Below, piece by piece: positions 15,784 through 24,090 of a stretch of 64,000 nt of DNA (the stretch's first letter is position 1; the number at the start of each line of letters is the position of its first letter). Source of the DNA: Micromonospora sp. MW-13 (GTDB taxonomy: Bacteria > Actinomycetota > Actinomycetes > Mycobacteriales > Micromonosporaceae); NCBI RefSeq assembly GCF_003434305.1, contig NZ_QKKX01000009.1, positions 186,001 to 250,000 of the forward strand, written 5' to 3'. The notes below the pieces were generated by a model that saw only the letters and a program-made list of their open reading frames with translations, made no database searches and was not told where the DNA came from. Position numbers and translations under genes: made by a program.

Positions 15784-16635
15784 TCAGGCGGGGACGTAGT
15801 CGAAGGTGTCGGGGTTCGGGCCCTGCCGGCCGGCCTCGCCCCTGTCCAGGCTGCCGATCCGGTCCATCGTCACGTCGTCCAGCGCGAAGTCGAAGATCCG
15901 GAAGTTCTCCTCGATCCGGCTCGGGGTGGTCGACTTGGGGAAGACGATGTCGCCGCGCTGCACATGCCAGCGCAGCACCACCTGGGCCACGGTCCGCCCG
16001 AGCTGCCCGGCGATGTCGATCAGGGTCGGGTCGTCGAGCACCTTGCCCTGCGCGATCGGCGACCACGCCTCGGTGAGGATGTTGTGCGCCCTGCCGTACG
16101 CGCGCACCTCCTCGTTGGCGAAGTACGGGTGCGCCTCGATCTGGTTCACCGCCGGCACCACGTCCGCCTCGGCGGCGAGCCGCTCCAGGTGCGGCACCTG
16201 GAAGTTCGACACCCCGACGGAGCGGGCCCGGCCGTCGCGCTGGAACTCCTCCAGCACCTTCCAGGTGGAGACGAAGTCGCCGTCGTAGCGGGTGGGCAGC
16301 GGCCAGTGGATCAGGAACAGGTCGAGGTAGTCCATCCTCAGCGCCGCCAGCGTGGAGTCGAACGCCCGGCGGGCGTCGTCGGGGCGGTGGAAGCCGTTGT
16401 TCAGCTTGCTGGTCACGAAGACCTCGCCGCGGGAGAGGCCGGAGGCGCGGACCGCCTGGCCCACTTCGGCCTCGTTGCCGTACATCTCGGCGGTGTCGAT
16501 GTGCCGGTAGCCGATCTTGAGGGCCCGGCCGACCGCCTCGGCGGTGTCCTTCGGCTCGATCTGGAACACCCCGAAGCCGAGCTGCGGGATGGTGTTGCCG
16601 TCATTGAGTGAGATGTCGGGAGTCGTGTTCGCCAT
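15784..16635 (-). CDS. Aldo/keto reductase
   Basis: Aldo/keto reductases reduce carbonyls with NADPH. The 283-residue barrel protein shows the first strand PQLGFGVFQ, the catalytic stretch GYRHIDTAEMYGNE (Asp and Tyr), LIHWPLP with the catalytic His, and the cofactor-binding FPKSTTPSRIEEN near the C-terminus. Lys lies in FVTSKLNN. The family resembles 2,5-diketo-gluconate reductases. ATG 16635 is chosen; a GTG three codons earlier (16644) is possible because the GGAGG overlaps this region. It is a single gene. A second, divergent paralogue lies at 42808. Confidence 0.9.
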   Translation of the reverse strand: MANTTPDISLNDGNTIPQLGFGVFQIEPKDTAEAVGRALKIGYRHIDTAEMYGNEAEVGQAVRASGLSRGEVFVTSKLNNGFHRPDDARRAFDSTLAALRMDYLDLFLIHWPLPTRYDGDFVSTWKVLEEFQRDGRARSVGVSNFQVPHLERLAAEADVVPAVNQIEAHPYFANEEVRAYGRAHNILTEAWSPIAQGKVLDDPTLIDIAGQLGRTVAQVVLRWHVQRGDIVFPKSTTPSRIEENFRIFDFALDDVTMDRIGSLDRGEAGRQGPNPDTFDYVPA

Positions 16636-16799
16636 TGCCTCCACGTACCCGCCCGCCGCCGCTTAGTCACCGCGCGTGGGGGTGATCCGCGCCGGGCGAC
16701 GGTCGTCGTCCGGAGTTCACCGAATGTGGGCCGTCCGGTTGGTCCACTGGTGCTACCAACGACCCCGATCCGCCGGAATGTGAGAGTCCGACCGGGGGG

Positions 16800-17093
16800 A
16801 TCAGGCGCGAGATCAACGAGGCGGCGATCGGCCAGCTCGTCGGCGCCATCGCGGTGCTGGAACTGGTCCGCGACGTGGCGGCGCGGGACGCGAACTCGAT
16901 CACCGTGCTGCCCGGCGCGCCCGACGAGCGGGACCGGCGGGAGCGGCTGTCGTTGGTCACCGAGTTCGTCCAGGCGCTGGAGGTGCGGATCAACGAGTTC
17001 CAGCAGCGGCTCAGCCGTACCGTGGTGGAGTTGGTCACCCGGGCGACGGAGCCGGTGGCGTGGGCGGGTCGCCGGCGCGGGTGTGCTCCCGCG
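16800..17093 (+). pseudogene. Possible coiled-coil protein fragment without a usual start codon
   Basis: In this frame about 85 codons give plausible helical protein: EINEAAIGQLVGAIAVLELV, then ERLSLVTEFVQALEVRINEF and LSRTVVELVTRA. Third positions are strongly G/C, as in real genes here. However, no ATG, GTG or TTG precedes the good sequence in frame; the first candidate is GTG 16854. The 3' end runs into the terminator hairpin at 17071. It may be a gene that has lost its 5' end, or one shifted out of frame near 16780-16800, where a GTG exists in another frame. The function is unknown. Confidence 0.35.
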
Positions 17094-17098
17094 CCGGC
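17071..17098. terminator. Strong hairpin after the endonuclease I gene
   Basis: GCCGGCGCGGG (17071-17081) and CCCGCGCCGGC (17088-17098) pair perfectly with a 6-nt loop, nine bases past the stop of the minus-strand gene at 17107. Confidence 0.75.
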
Positions 17099-17106
17099 GG
17101 CGCCGG

Positions 17107-18306
17107 TCAGCCCCAGATCGCGGTGGCCCACTCCGGGTGGTCGACGAACGGGTTGCGGTTGCCCTGCCAGCGGTCGTAGATGACCTGGTTGCGGCGCTTC
17201 TCGAAGGCGTCCGGCGGGTCGAGCTGGTTCCAGGAGAGCAGCACCGACAGCTTGCCCAGGTACGGCGCGCTGCCGTTGGACACGGAGTTGTTCATCTCCA
17301 GGTTCGGCCAGCCGTCGTCGCCCTCGTACCGGACGGCCATGTACATGATCATGCGGGCCACGTCGCCCTTGACCGCGTTGCGCGGCTCGAACGAGTCGGC
17401 GTCGGTGTAGCAGCCGGGGGCCTCGGACACGGCGCTGCCGCCGTTGTCGAAGTCCTTGTTGCCGCGCGACGAGTTGACCGAGACGTCCTCGGGGCGCAGG
17501 TGGTGCACGTCGGTGCCGGGCCCGGTGGCGGTGCCGAAGTCGCCGTGCGACTTGGCCCAGACGTGCTCCCGGTTCCAGTCGTTGACCCCGCCGCCGTTGG
17601 TGGTCTTGCTCTGTGAGCGGCCGGTGTAGAGCAGCAGCACGTTGTTGGCGTTCGCCGGGTCCTGGTCGGTGTCCTTCAACGCCTCCCACACCTGGTCGTA
17701 GCTGAGCTTCGTCTGCGTCTTGATGATCGCGTGCAGCGAGTTGCGCAGCGCGGTGCCGGTCTTGCCGACCGCGCTGGCGTAGTAGGTCGGGTCGTACGGG
17801 CCGGGGCCGCCGGTCGGGCTGGGCGTCGGGACGGGCGACGAGGTCGGCGTCGGGCTCGGGGTGGTGCCGCCGCCGAGGCTCATCGCGGTCGGGCTCTTCA
17901 GCCCGCCGTGGCTGAAGTACGCGGTCAGCGCCCCGGTCGTGGTGACCTGCCTGCCCCGCAGGCCCGGGTTGGTCAGCAGCCCGAAGCTGCTCCGGTACGC
18001 GGCGGTCACCTGGACGTAGAGCATCCTGCTCGTGCTGGTCTCGGCGGCGGTGTCGGCGATGGCGATCGCCGTGTCCGCCGTGTAGCCGGACGTGATCACC
18101 GTGGACGTCGCGGTCGGCTGGCCGATGACGTACCCGGTGACGGTGGCCGTGCGGCCGTCCTGGGCGGCCAGCGCCTGGGCCACGGTCAGCGAGGCCGCCG
18201 CCGACGCGGAGGTGCTCGCCACGGCGGGTGTCACCAGCGCCACGGCCAGTGCGAACGCCGTGATCAGCCGCCCGGATCGCGAGCGGGTGATGCTCTTTGT
18301 ATTCAT
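17107..18306 (-). CDS. Secreted endonuclease I with N-terminal OB-fold domain
   Basis: Exported EndA/Endonuclease I enzymes cut DNA non-specifically, for nutrition or competition. The 399-residue protein has a signal peptide (hydrophobic core, then ASTSASAAA, about residues 12-40). A domain at about 40-140 resembles the OB-fold seen in YhcR-type nucleases (TATVTGYVIG). A Pro/Thr/Ser linker precedes the His-Me finger nuclease domain, with WNREHVWAKSHG and VHHLRPEDVSVNSSRGNKDF. ATG 18306 begins the signal peptide. No Shine-Dalgarno site precedes it, while TAACAT ends eight bases upstream, so the mRNA may be leaderless. It is transcribed divergently from the AAA operon. Confidence 0.85.
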   Translation of the reverse strand: MNTKSITRSRSGRLITAFALAVALVTPAVASTSASAAASLTVAQALAAQDGRTATVTGYVIGQPTATSTVITSGYTADTAIAIADTAAETSTSRMLYVQVTAAYRSSFGLLTNPGLRGRQVTTTGALTAYFSHGGLKSPTAMSLGGGTTPSPTPTSSPVPTPSPTGGPGPYDPTYYASAVGKTGTALRNSLHAIIKTQTKLSYDQVWEALKDTDQDPANANNVLLLYTGRSQSKTTNGGGVNDWNREHVWAKSHGDFGTATGPGTDVHHLRPEDVSVNSSRGNKDFDNGGSAVSEAPGCYTDADSFEPRNAVKGDVARMIMYMAVRYEGDDGWPNLEMNNSVSNGSAPYLGKLSVLLSWNQLDPPDAFEKRRNQVIYDRWQGNRNPFVDHPEWATAIWG

Positions 18307-18570
18307 GGTCAACGATGTTAACGGCGGTAGCGTGGACACCGGGAGAGCACCGGGGAACTTTACGGGGGTGAATCCGCCGATCGGGGTTCGAAACAGCACC
18401 GGCCAGGGGCGCAGGGCCGTCGCCGCCGGCTCGACGGCCACCGCCCCGCCGGCCAGCACCAGCCCGAACAGGAACTCCGGGTTCCGGCCCGGTCAGGCGC
18501 CGGCCCGTCCGCCGGCCGGGCCGGTGCTAGAGTCTGCGCGGCTCAGCGACGCTTCGGGGGTGGATCGGCG

Positions 18571-20199
18571 ATGGTGGGGGCCTTCCGCGACACCCTGTCC
18601 CAATTGCTCAAGGCCCGCGTGCCGGTGCTTCAGGTCTGCTCGTACGAGGAGCAGCGGGTGCTCGGCGAGATCGCCGCCGTGGCCCACGACGTCGCCCGGG
18701 TCCGGACCCCGCGCGGGGTCTGGACCTGGTCGGCGACCCGTGGCCTGGTGTCGCCCGACGGCAACCGGCGGCAGGGCACCACCGACCCGGTCGCCGCCCT
18801 CGACGCGGCCTGGCGGATCGACGAGCCGGCCCTGGTCGTCCTCGCCGACCTGCACCCCGCGCTCGGCGCCGGCAACCGGCCCGCCGACCCGGGGGTGGTC
18901 CGCCGGCTGCGGGAGCTGGCCGTGGCCTACCGCAGTGGCCCGGTGCCGCGCACCCTGGTCCTGCTGTCCCCGGTGCCGGACCTCCCGGTCGAGCTGGCCA
19001 AGGACGTCACGGTCGTCGACTTCCCGCTGCCCACCGAGCCGGAGGTCCGCGCGGTGCTGGACGGGATCATCGCCGCCAACACGGTGACCGGCCGGATCCG
19101 CATCGACCTGGACGAGCGGGGCCGGGAACGGCTCGCCAAGGCGGCCCTCGGGCTGACCCTGCACGAGGCGGAGAACGCGTTCGCCCGGGCCATGGTGGAC
19201 GACGGGGTGCTCGACGCCAGCGACCTGCGGCTGGTGCACGAGGAGAAGCGGCAGGTCGTCCGGCGCAGCGGGCTGCTGGAGTTCCTCGACGACCCGGTGG
19301 CGCTCGCCGACGTCGGCGGGCTGGAGAACCTCAAGCGCTGGCTGGCCAAGCGGGACGGCGCCTGGCTCGCCGAGGCCGCCGCGTACGGGCTGCCCGCCCC
19401 GCGTGGCGTGCTGATCACCGGCGTCCCCGGCTGCGGCAAGTCGCTGACCGCGAAGGCGGTCGCCGCCGCCTGGGGGCTGCCGCTGCTGCGGTTGGACATC
19501 GGCAAGGTCTTCGCCGGGCTGGTCGGCTCCAGCGAACAGAACATGCGCGAGGCGATCCGGGTCGCCGAGGCGACCGCGCCCTGCGTGCTCTGGCTCGACG
19601 AGATCGAGAAGGGCTTCGCCGGCGGCACGGGCGGCGACTCGGGCACCTCCGCCCGGGTCTTCGGCTCGTTCCTGACCTGGATGCAGGAGAAGACCCGGCC
19701 GGTCTTCGTCATCGCCACCGCCAACGACTTCGCCGCCCTGCCGCCGGAGCTGCTGCGCAAGGGACGCTTCGACGAGATCTTCTTCGTCGACCTGCCGACC
19801 CGGGCCGAACGCGCCTCGATCTGGAGCCTGCACGTCGCCCGCCGGCTGCGGCACCCGGCCGTGGCCGGGGAGCTGACCGTCGACCCGGGACTGCTGACCG
19901 AGCTGGCCGGGCTCAGCGACGGCTACTCCGGCGCGGAGATCGAGCAGGCCGTCGTCGCCGGGCTCGTCGACGCGTACGCCGAGCGCCGGCCGCTGCGCCG
20001 CGACGACCTGTTGCGCGCACTGGTCAACATGGTTCCGTTGAGCGTCACCCAGGCCGAGCGGATCACCGCCGTGCGGAGCTGGGCGGAACACCGGGCGGTC
20101 GCCGCGACCGCCGCCGAGGACTGGGACCTCGACCCCCGTCCGGCGGGCGGCCCGGGGCTGCCGGGCGGCGGGCACGGGGGCCGGGCGGTGGAGTTCTGA
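18571..20199 (+). CDS. Ycf46-like AAA+ ATPase
   Basis: The 542-residue protein has an N-terminal domain of about 240 residues beginning with [20 protein letters not shown]. This resembles the N-terminus of the plastid and cyanobacterial Ycf46 ATPases, whose role is unknown. The AAA+ module follows: Walker A GVPGCGKS (Lys290), Walker [11 protein letters not shown], sensor ATAND, the arginine-finger region [12 protein letters not shown], and a helical lid. It is classified with AAA ATPases that remodel protein complexes. The C-terminal 40 residues are Gly/Pro-rich. It heads a five-gene operon; the next gene starts 43 bp downstream. ATG 18571 follows a GGGGGTGGA stretch. Confidence 0.85.
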   Translation: MVGAFRDTLSQLLKARVPVLQVCSYEEQRVLGEIAAVAHDVARVRTPRGVWTWSATRGLVSPDGNRRQGTTDPVAALDAAWRIDEPALVVLADLHPALGAGNRPADPGVVRRLRELAVAYRSGPVPRTLVLLSPVPDLPVELAKDVTVVDFPLPTEPEVRAVLDGIIAANTVTGRIRIDLDERGRERLAKAALGLTLHEAENAFARAMVDDGVLDASDLRLVHEEKRQVVRRSGLLEFLDDPVALADVGGLENLKRWLAKRDGAWLAEAAAYGLPAPRGVLITGVPGCGKSLTAKAVAAAWGLPLLRLDIGKVFAGLVGSSEQNMREAIRVAEATAPCVLWLDEIEKGFAGGTGGDSGTSARVFGSFLTWMQEKTRPVFVIATANDFAALPPELLRKGRFDEIFFVDLPTRAERASIWSLHVARRLRHPAVAGELTVDPGLLTELAGLSDGYSGAEIEQAVVAGLVDAYAERRPLRRDDLLRALVNMVPLSVTQAERITAVRSWAEHRAVAATAAEDWDLDPRPAGGPGLPGGGHGGRAVEF

Positions 20200-20242
20200 T
20201 GCCCGTCCCCGCCATCACCACCACGACGACAGGAGAGCGCCG

Positions 20243-20698
20243 GTGAGCATCTCGCTGATACTCGTACCCCTTGCGGTGGCCACCGTGGCCGCCGCGCACG
20301 CCGCCACCGCCGACCGCGACGGCGAGGGCCGGGTGGTCTGCCAGGTCCAGACCCGGATGCGCGACGAGACACTGCTCGCCGCCGCGCTGCGGGACACCGG
20401 CGCGGTGGTGGCCGCCGCCACCGACGAGATCACCGCCGACTGGGCCGGGGTACGGGCCGGCTTCCGCCGCGGCCCGGACGGCATCTGGACCGCGCACCTG
20501 ACCGGCGAGGTCGACGAGGAACGGGCGGTGGAGATCGTCCGGTCGGTCGACGCCGCGTACGGGCGGCAGGTGCAGGGCGCGGTGCTGGAGCGGCTGCGGG
20601 CCCAGGCTCCGGCCGCCGGGCTGCGCCTGGAGTCGGAGCAGGTCACCGAGGACGCCTCGGTCCGACTGGTCTTCGCCGTGCAGGAGCGCGACCGGTGA
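20243..20698 (+). CDS. DUF1257 (Ycf35-like) protein
   Basis: This 151-residue protein begins MSISLILVPLAVATVAAAHA and has the DUF1257 layout, named Ycf35 in plastids. A short N-terminal hydrophobic strand leads to a two-domain alpha/beta protein with a tail of LESEQVTEDASVRLVF. No catalytic residues are apparent and the family has no established function. DUF1257 and DUF2997 genes are, to my memory, commonly adjacent, and exactly that order is seen here. The stop overlaps the DUF2997 start by GTGA. The family call rests on pattern and context. Confidence 0.7.
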   Translation: MSISLILVPLAVATVAAAHAATADRDGEGRVVCQVQTRMRDETLLAAALRDTGAVVAAATDEITADWAGVRAGFRRGPDGIWTAHLTGEVDEERAVEIVRSVDAAYGRQVQGAVLERLRAQAPAAGLRLESEQVTEDASVRLVFAVQERDR

Positions 20699-20901
20699 CC
20701 GGGCGCGTCGTCGTCACCGTGAACCCGGACGGCTCGGTCAGCGCCGAGACCCAGGGCCTGCTCGGCGAGAGCTGCCTCGACTACGTGGCCGTGCTGGAGG
20801 ACCTGCTCGACGCGCGGACGGTGCGTAGCGCGTACACGGCCGACCGCGACCGGGTGGCCACCGTCGTCGCCGACGAGCAGCACGATGTCGACCGCGCCTG
20901 A
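20695..20901 (+). CDS. DUF2997 small protein
   Basis: The 68-residue product starts TGRVVVTVNPDGSVSAETQG, the hallmark of DUF2997: a beta hairpin with a central NPDG turn, then GESCLDYVAVLEDLL. The single conserved-looking Cys in GESC may matter. It overlaps its upstream neighbour by four bases and its downstream neighbour by 17, so translation is coupled across the set. The family function is unknown. Its fixed companionship with DUF1257 suggests that the two proteins form a complex handled by the AAA ATPase; that is inference. Confidence 0.7.
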   Translation: MTGRVVVTVNPDGSVSAETQGLLGESCLDYVAVLEDLLDARTVRSAYTADRDRVATVVADEQHDVDRA

Positions 20902-21919
20902 CGGTTGGCCGCCCGCGTCGGGCCCGGCGGCGTACCCGCCATCCACCCCGCCCGGGTACCCGCCCCCGCCCGGCCCGAAGGGGTGGCCGCCGTCACCCGG
21001 CCCGCCCGGCTGGGCGGTCGCGCCGCCGGTGCGCTCGCCCGGGGTCAGCGTCTGGTGGCGGCTGCGGCACAGCTGGTGGGTGCTGTTGCCGATCCTCGGG
21101 TTCAGCTGCCTCGGCGGGCTCGGCTTCCTCTACGTCGGCATCCGGGCCCGTCGGCCGGCGTGGTGGATCTCCGGCATCGGCTACCTGCTCGCCGGCTGGG
21201 GCGGCTTCATCGGGGTCGGCGCCACGGACAAGGAGAGCGCCGCCAGCGACTGGTCCATCGGCGTGTGGTTCGCGGCCTGGGTCGCCTGCGTCGTGCACGC
21301 CCTCGTGGCCAACGTGTCCTGGTTGCAGTGGCGGGCCGGCCACCGTCCCTGGTATGCCCAGCCCGCGCCGGGCTGGGCCGGGTCCGCGTACCCGCCGGGG
21401 ATGCTCGCCCCGCCGCCCGGCCCGCCGGTGGACGGCGGGTTCGGCCGCTCCGTCTCCGGCCCGCCCGTCGTCGGGCAGCAGGGCGGGTACTGGGCCGCCG
21501 GCGCAGCCGCGACTCCGGTCTCGCCCGGCCCGGTCCCGCCCGGCCCGGCGCCGGCTGCGCCGCTGCCCATGGTCGACCCGGCCGCCGCGCCGCTGGGCTT
21601 CGGCACGCCGGTCTTCGGCCCGCCCACCAGCCATCCGGTCGCGGTGGGGGCGCCGGCCGCCGCGCCGTCGCCGGTGGACGTCAACGCCGCCGGGGCGGAG
21701 CAGCTCGCCGCGCTGACGGGCTTCGACGCCGCCCGTACCGGGCGGGTGCTCGCCGCCCGGGAGGCCCGCCGGGGGTTCGGCAGCGTCGCCGAGTTCGCCG
21801 CCGCCGCCGAGCTGGCCCCGCACGAGTACGCCCGCCTGCGCGACCTGCTGATCTGCGTGCCGCCCGCCGGCCCGCCCGCCCAACCGGGGACGCCCAGTGG
21901 ACGCGTACTCGATTTCTGA
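20885..21919 (+). CDS. Membrane protein with C-terminal helix-hairpin-helix domain
   Basis: The 344-residue protein starts with a Pro/Gly-rich cytoplasmic-type region (1-55), then has about three membrane segments between residues 60 and 155 (WWVLLPILGF, WWISGIGYLLAGWGGF, WFAAWVACVVHALVANV). A second Pro/Gly/Ala-rich linker follows. The last 75 residues form a ComEA-like HhH domain: VDVNAAGAEQLAALTGFDAARTG, then RRGFGSVAEF. HhH domains bind DNA or proteins. This would tether the operon products to the membrane and present a nucleic-acid or protein-binding module. It overlaps DUF2997 by 17 bp and the radical SAM gene by 23 bp. Confidence 0.75.
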   Translation: MSTAPDGWPPASGPAAYPPSTPPGYPPPPGPKGWPPSPGPPGWAVAPPVRSPGVSVWWRLRHSWWVLLPILGFSCLGGLGFLYVGIRARRPAWWISGIGYLLAGWGGFIGVGATDKESAASDWSIGVWFAAWVACVVHALVANVSWLQWRAGHRPWYAQPAPGWAGSAYPPGMLAPPPGPPVDGGFGRSVSGPPVVGQQGGYWAAGAAATPVSPGPVPPGPAPAAPLPMVDPAAAPLGFGTPVFGPPTSHPVAVGAPAAAPSPVDVNAAGAEQLAALTGFDAARTGRVLAAREARRGFGSVAEFAAAAELAPHEYARLRDLLICVPPAGPPAQPGTPSGRVLDF

Positions 21920-22592
21920 GACCGGCCCGGTGCGGCGCTCCGCCACCGGTCCGGACCGGGTCGCGCTGGCCCGGTTCCTCGCGTCGACCCGGGCCGAGGG
22001 GCCCGGCGAGCGGACCGCGCTGTGGGTGCAGGGCTGCGCGATCCGCTGCCCGGGCTGCTTCAACCCCCAGCTCTGGGGCTTCCGGGGCGGGGAACTCGTC
22101 GCGCCGGCCGAGCTGGTCGAGCGGGTCCTCGCCGCGGGTACCGAGGGGGTGACCCTGCTCGGCGGGGAGCCGTTCGACCAGGCCGGCGCGCTGGCCGAGG
22201 TGGCCGCCGGGGTCCGGCGGGCCGGCCGGTCGGTGATGACCTTCACCGGCTACACCCGCGACGGCCTGCGCCGCGCCGTCGACAGCGGACGCGAGGACGT
22301 GGCCGCCCTGCTGGCCGAGACCGACCTGCTGGTCGCCGGCCCGTTCCGGGCCGACCTGGTCGACACCGACCGGCCCTGGGTGGGCTCCACCAACCAGGAG
22401 TTCGTGCTGCTCGACGACCGCTTCCCGGGGCTGCTCGACGACCTGCCCCACACCCCGGACCGGGTCGAGGTGACCGTCGACGCCGCCGGTCGGGTCTCGG
22501 TCAACGGCTGGGCCGAGGTCGACGCGCTCGACGAGCTGCTGGCCTCGGTGGGCCGCCCCCAGCGCCGCTCGGCCAGCGCCGAGCGCCGGTAG
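21897..22592 (+). CDS. NrdG-like radical SAM protein of the Ycf46/DUF1257 operon
   Basis: The 231-residue protein is a short radical SAM enzyme of the type that activates glycyl-radical enzymes. Cys47, Cys51 and Cys54 form the cluster motif CAIRCPGC, preceded by ALWVQG and followed by FNPQLW. LLGGEPFDQAG gives the SAM-binding GGEP. The C-terminal region is short, as in NrdG. No NrdD or other glycyl-radical partner is present in the window, so the target is likely a product of this operon or something unlinked. GTG 21897 overlaps the previous gene by 23 bp. It is the last gene of the operon; the next gene is on the opposite strand. Confidence 0.85.
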   Translation: MDAYSISETGPVRRSATGPDRVALARFLASTRAEGPGERTALWVQGCAIRCPGCFNPQLWGFRGGELVAPAELVERVLAAGTEGVTLLGGEPFDQAGALAEVAAGVRRAGRSVMTFTGYTRDGLRRAVDSGREDVAALLAETDLLVAGPFRADLVDTDRPWVGSTNQEFVLLDDRFPGLLDDLPHTPDRVEVTVDAAGRVSVNGWAEVDALDELLASVGRPQRRSASAERR

Positions 22593-22594
22593 CC

Positions 22595-23293
22595 TCACCC
22601 CGGGTCCGCCCGGCGGGTCGGCCGCCAGTACTGCCGCTTCTCCTCGTCGCGCACCACCACCCCGAGGCGGGCCAGCTCGCGCCGCAGGTCGTCGGCCTCG
22701 GCGCGCCGGCCCCGGTCCACCGCCCGCTGCCGCGCCCGCAGCAGGGCGTCGGCACCCACCGGCAGCCCCGGCAGCCCGTCCACCCACCGCCGGTACGCGT
22801 CCCGGTGCGGGTCCGCGTCTGCCCACGGCCAACCGTGCGCCCGGAAGGCCGCGGCCAGCCGCCCGGCGCTCAGGTCGCCGCGCTCCCGGGCCAACTCCTC
22901 CTCCGCGTCACCGAGCAGGACGAGGTCCCGCCGGTCGACGAACACCACCCGCACGGCCCGGCGGGACACCTCCCGCTCCCGTCCGTCGTGGCGCAGCCGG
23001 ACCCGGTCCGCGTACACCTCGACCAGCAGCCGCTCCCGGGTGCCGATCCCGGCCACGACCAGCCCGGCCAGCGCGCCGAGCGCCAGCGCCCCGATCGTGG
23101 CCCGGGGCTCGGGCAGCCTGGCCAGCAGCTCGAACCAGCCCTGCGCGGGCGCCCACGGCAGTCCCGCGACCGGGCCGGCGACGGCGGTCAGCAGCCATCC
23201 GGCGCCGGCCCCGAGCAGCGGGAAGCCGCCCCACATCACCGCCAGCTCGCCGGCCCCGCCGTCGACCCGCGTCGGCACGTCGCCGGCCCGCAC
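22595..23293 (-). CDS. YqeB-like membrane protein of unknown function
   Basis: The 232-residue product has two membrane segments within the first 75 residues (FPLLGAGAGWLLTAVAGPVAG, then ATIGALALGALAGLVVAGIG). A cytoplasmic beta-rich part follows (VYADRVRLRHDGREREV) and then a helical tail. The pattern recalls the YqeB family, for which no function is established. The start, GTG 23293, lies two bases from the stop of the ABC permease gene, with GGGAGG ten bases upstream inside that gene. It is therefore the third gene of the ABC operon and may belong to the same export function. Its end lies two bases from the convergent radical SAM gene. Confidence 0.6.
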   Translation of the reverse strand: MRAGDVPTRVDGGAGELAVMWGGFPLLGAGAGWLLTAVAGPVAGLPWAPAQGWFELLARLPEPRATIGALALGALAGLVVAGIGTRERLLVEVYADRVRLRHDGREREVSRRAVRVVFVDRRDLVLLGDAEEELARERGDLSAGRLAAAFRAHGWPWADADPHRDAYRRWVDGLPGLPVGADALLRARQRAVDRGRRAEADDLRRELARLGVVVRDEEKRQYWRPTRRADPG

Positions 23294-23295
23294 GG

Positions 23296-24090
23296 TCAGG
23301 ACACCTCCCGGCGCAGCGTCCGGACCAGCCCGGCCGCCAGCGGCAGTACCGCCCAGACCAGCACCGACACGGCCATCCGCCCCCACTGGCCGGCCGTCAC
23401 GTCCGGGCCGAACAGCGGCTCCATGGTGACGCTGGTGTCCAGCCAGCGGGCCGGGCCGCGCAGCGCGACGATCATGCCGGCCAGCACCGCCCAGACCGTC
23501 GGCAGCAGCAGGTAGGTGACCACGGCCAGCGGGGTGTTCAGCAGCAGCAGGCCGAACGCCGCGCCCATCAGCACGCCGAGCACCTGGAGCACCACCGCGT
23601 GCAGCAACTGGGAGGCCTCGAACGACCAGTCGCCCGACCCGCCGGTCGCCCGGGCGGCCAGCGTGCCGAGCGTGGCGACGGCGAGGGTGACCAGCACCGA
23701 CGCCAACGCGGCCAACACCACCGCGGCGAGCTTCGCGACGATCACCCGCTCCCGGCGGGGCACCAGCGCGTACGTGGTCAGCGCGGTGCGCTGGGACCAC
23801 TCGCCGGTGATCGACAGGATGCCCAACACCGGCAGGAGCAGGCCGGTGGGAAGGAGCTGCGGGACGAAGAAGGCGGTGAACGTCTGCTCGTCGTCGGCCA
23901 GCACCCAGAGCTGCACCACGACGATCGCCGCGGAGATCAGGCCGATGCCGACCAGCAGCCACCGGCCCGCCCGGGTGTCGGCGAGCTTGCGCAGCTCGAC
24001 GACGGTCAACCGGAGCAGCGACGGTCCGCGTACCCCCGGATGCCGCGGCGGGACGACGGCGGGTGCGGTGGGGACGGTGCTGGTGGTCAT
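23296..24090 (-). CDS. ABC-2-type transporter permease
   Basis: The 264-residue integral membrane protein has about six hydrophobic segments, beginning after a 45-residue cytoplasmic head that ends with LRLTVVELRKLADTRAG, typical of ABC-2 permeases. GEWSQRTALTTYALVPRR is the usual short cytoplasmic loop. It overlaps the ATPase gene stop by ATGA, so the two subunits are made together. Such two-part exporters remove antibiotics, lipids or peptides; the substrate is unknown. Divergent to it is a two-component system that probably controls it. Confidence 0.85.
   Translation of the reverse strand: MTTSTVPTAPAVVPPRHPGVRGPSLLRLTVVELRKLADTRAGRWLLVGIGLISAAIVVVQLWVLADDEQTFTAFFVPQLLPTGLLLPVLGILSITGEWSQRTALTTYALVPRRERVIVAKLAAVVLAALASVLVTLAVATLGTLAARATGGSGDWSFEASQLLHAVVLQVLGVLMGAAFGLLLLNTPLAVVTYLLLPTVWAVLAGMIVALRGPARWLDTSVTMEPLFGPDVTAGQWGRMAVSVLVWAVLPLAAGLVRTLRREVS

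Noticed and set aside
18380-18400. GGTTCGAAAC, similar to a tRNA T-loop
   Set aside because: No acceptor or anticodon stem can be formed around it.
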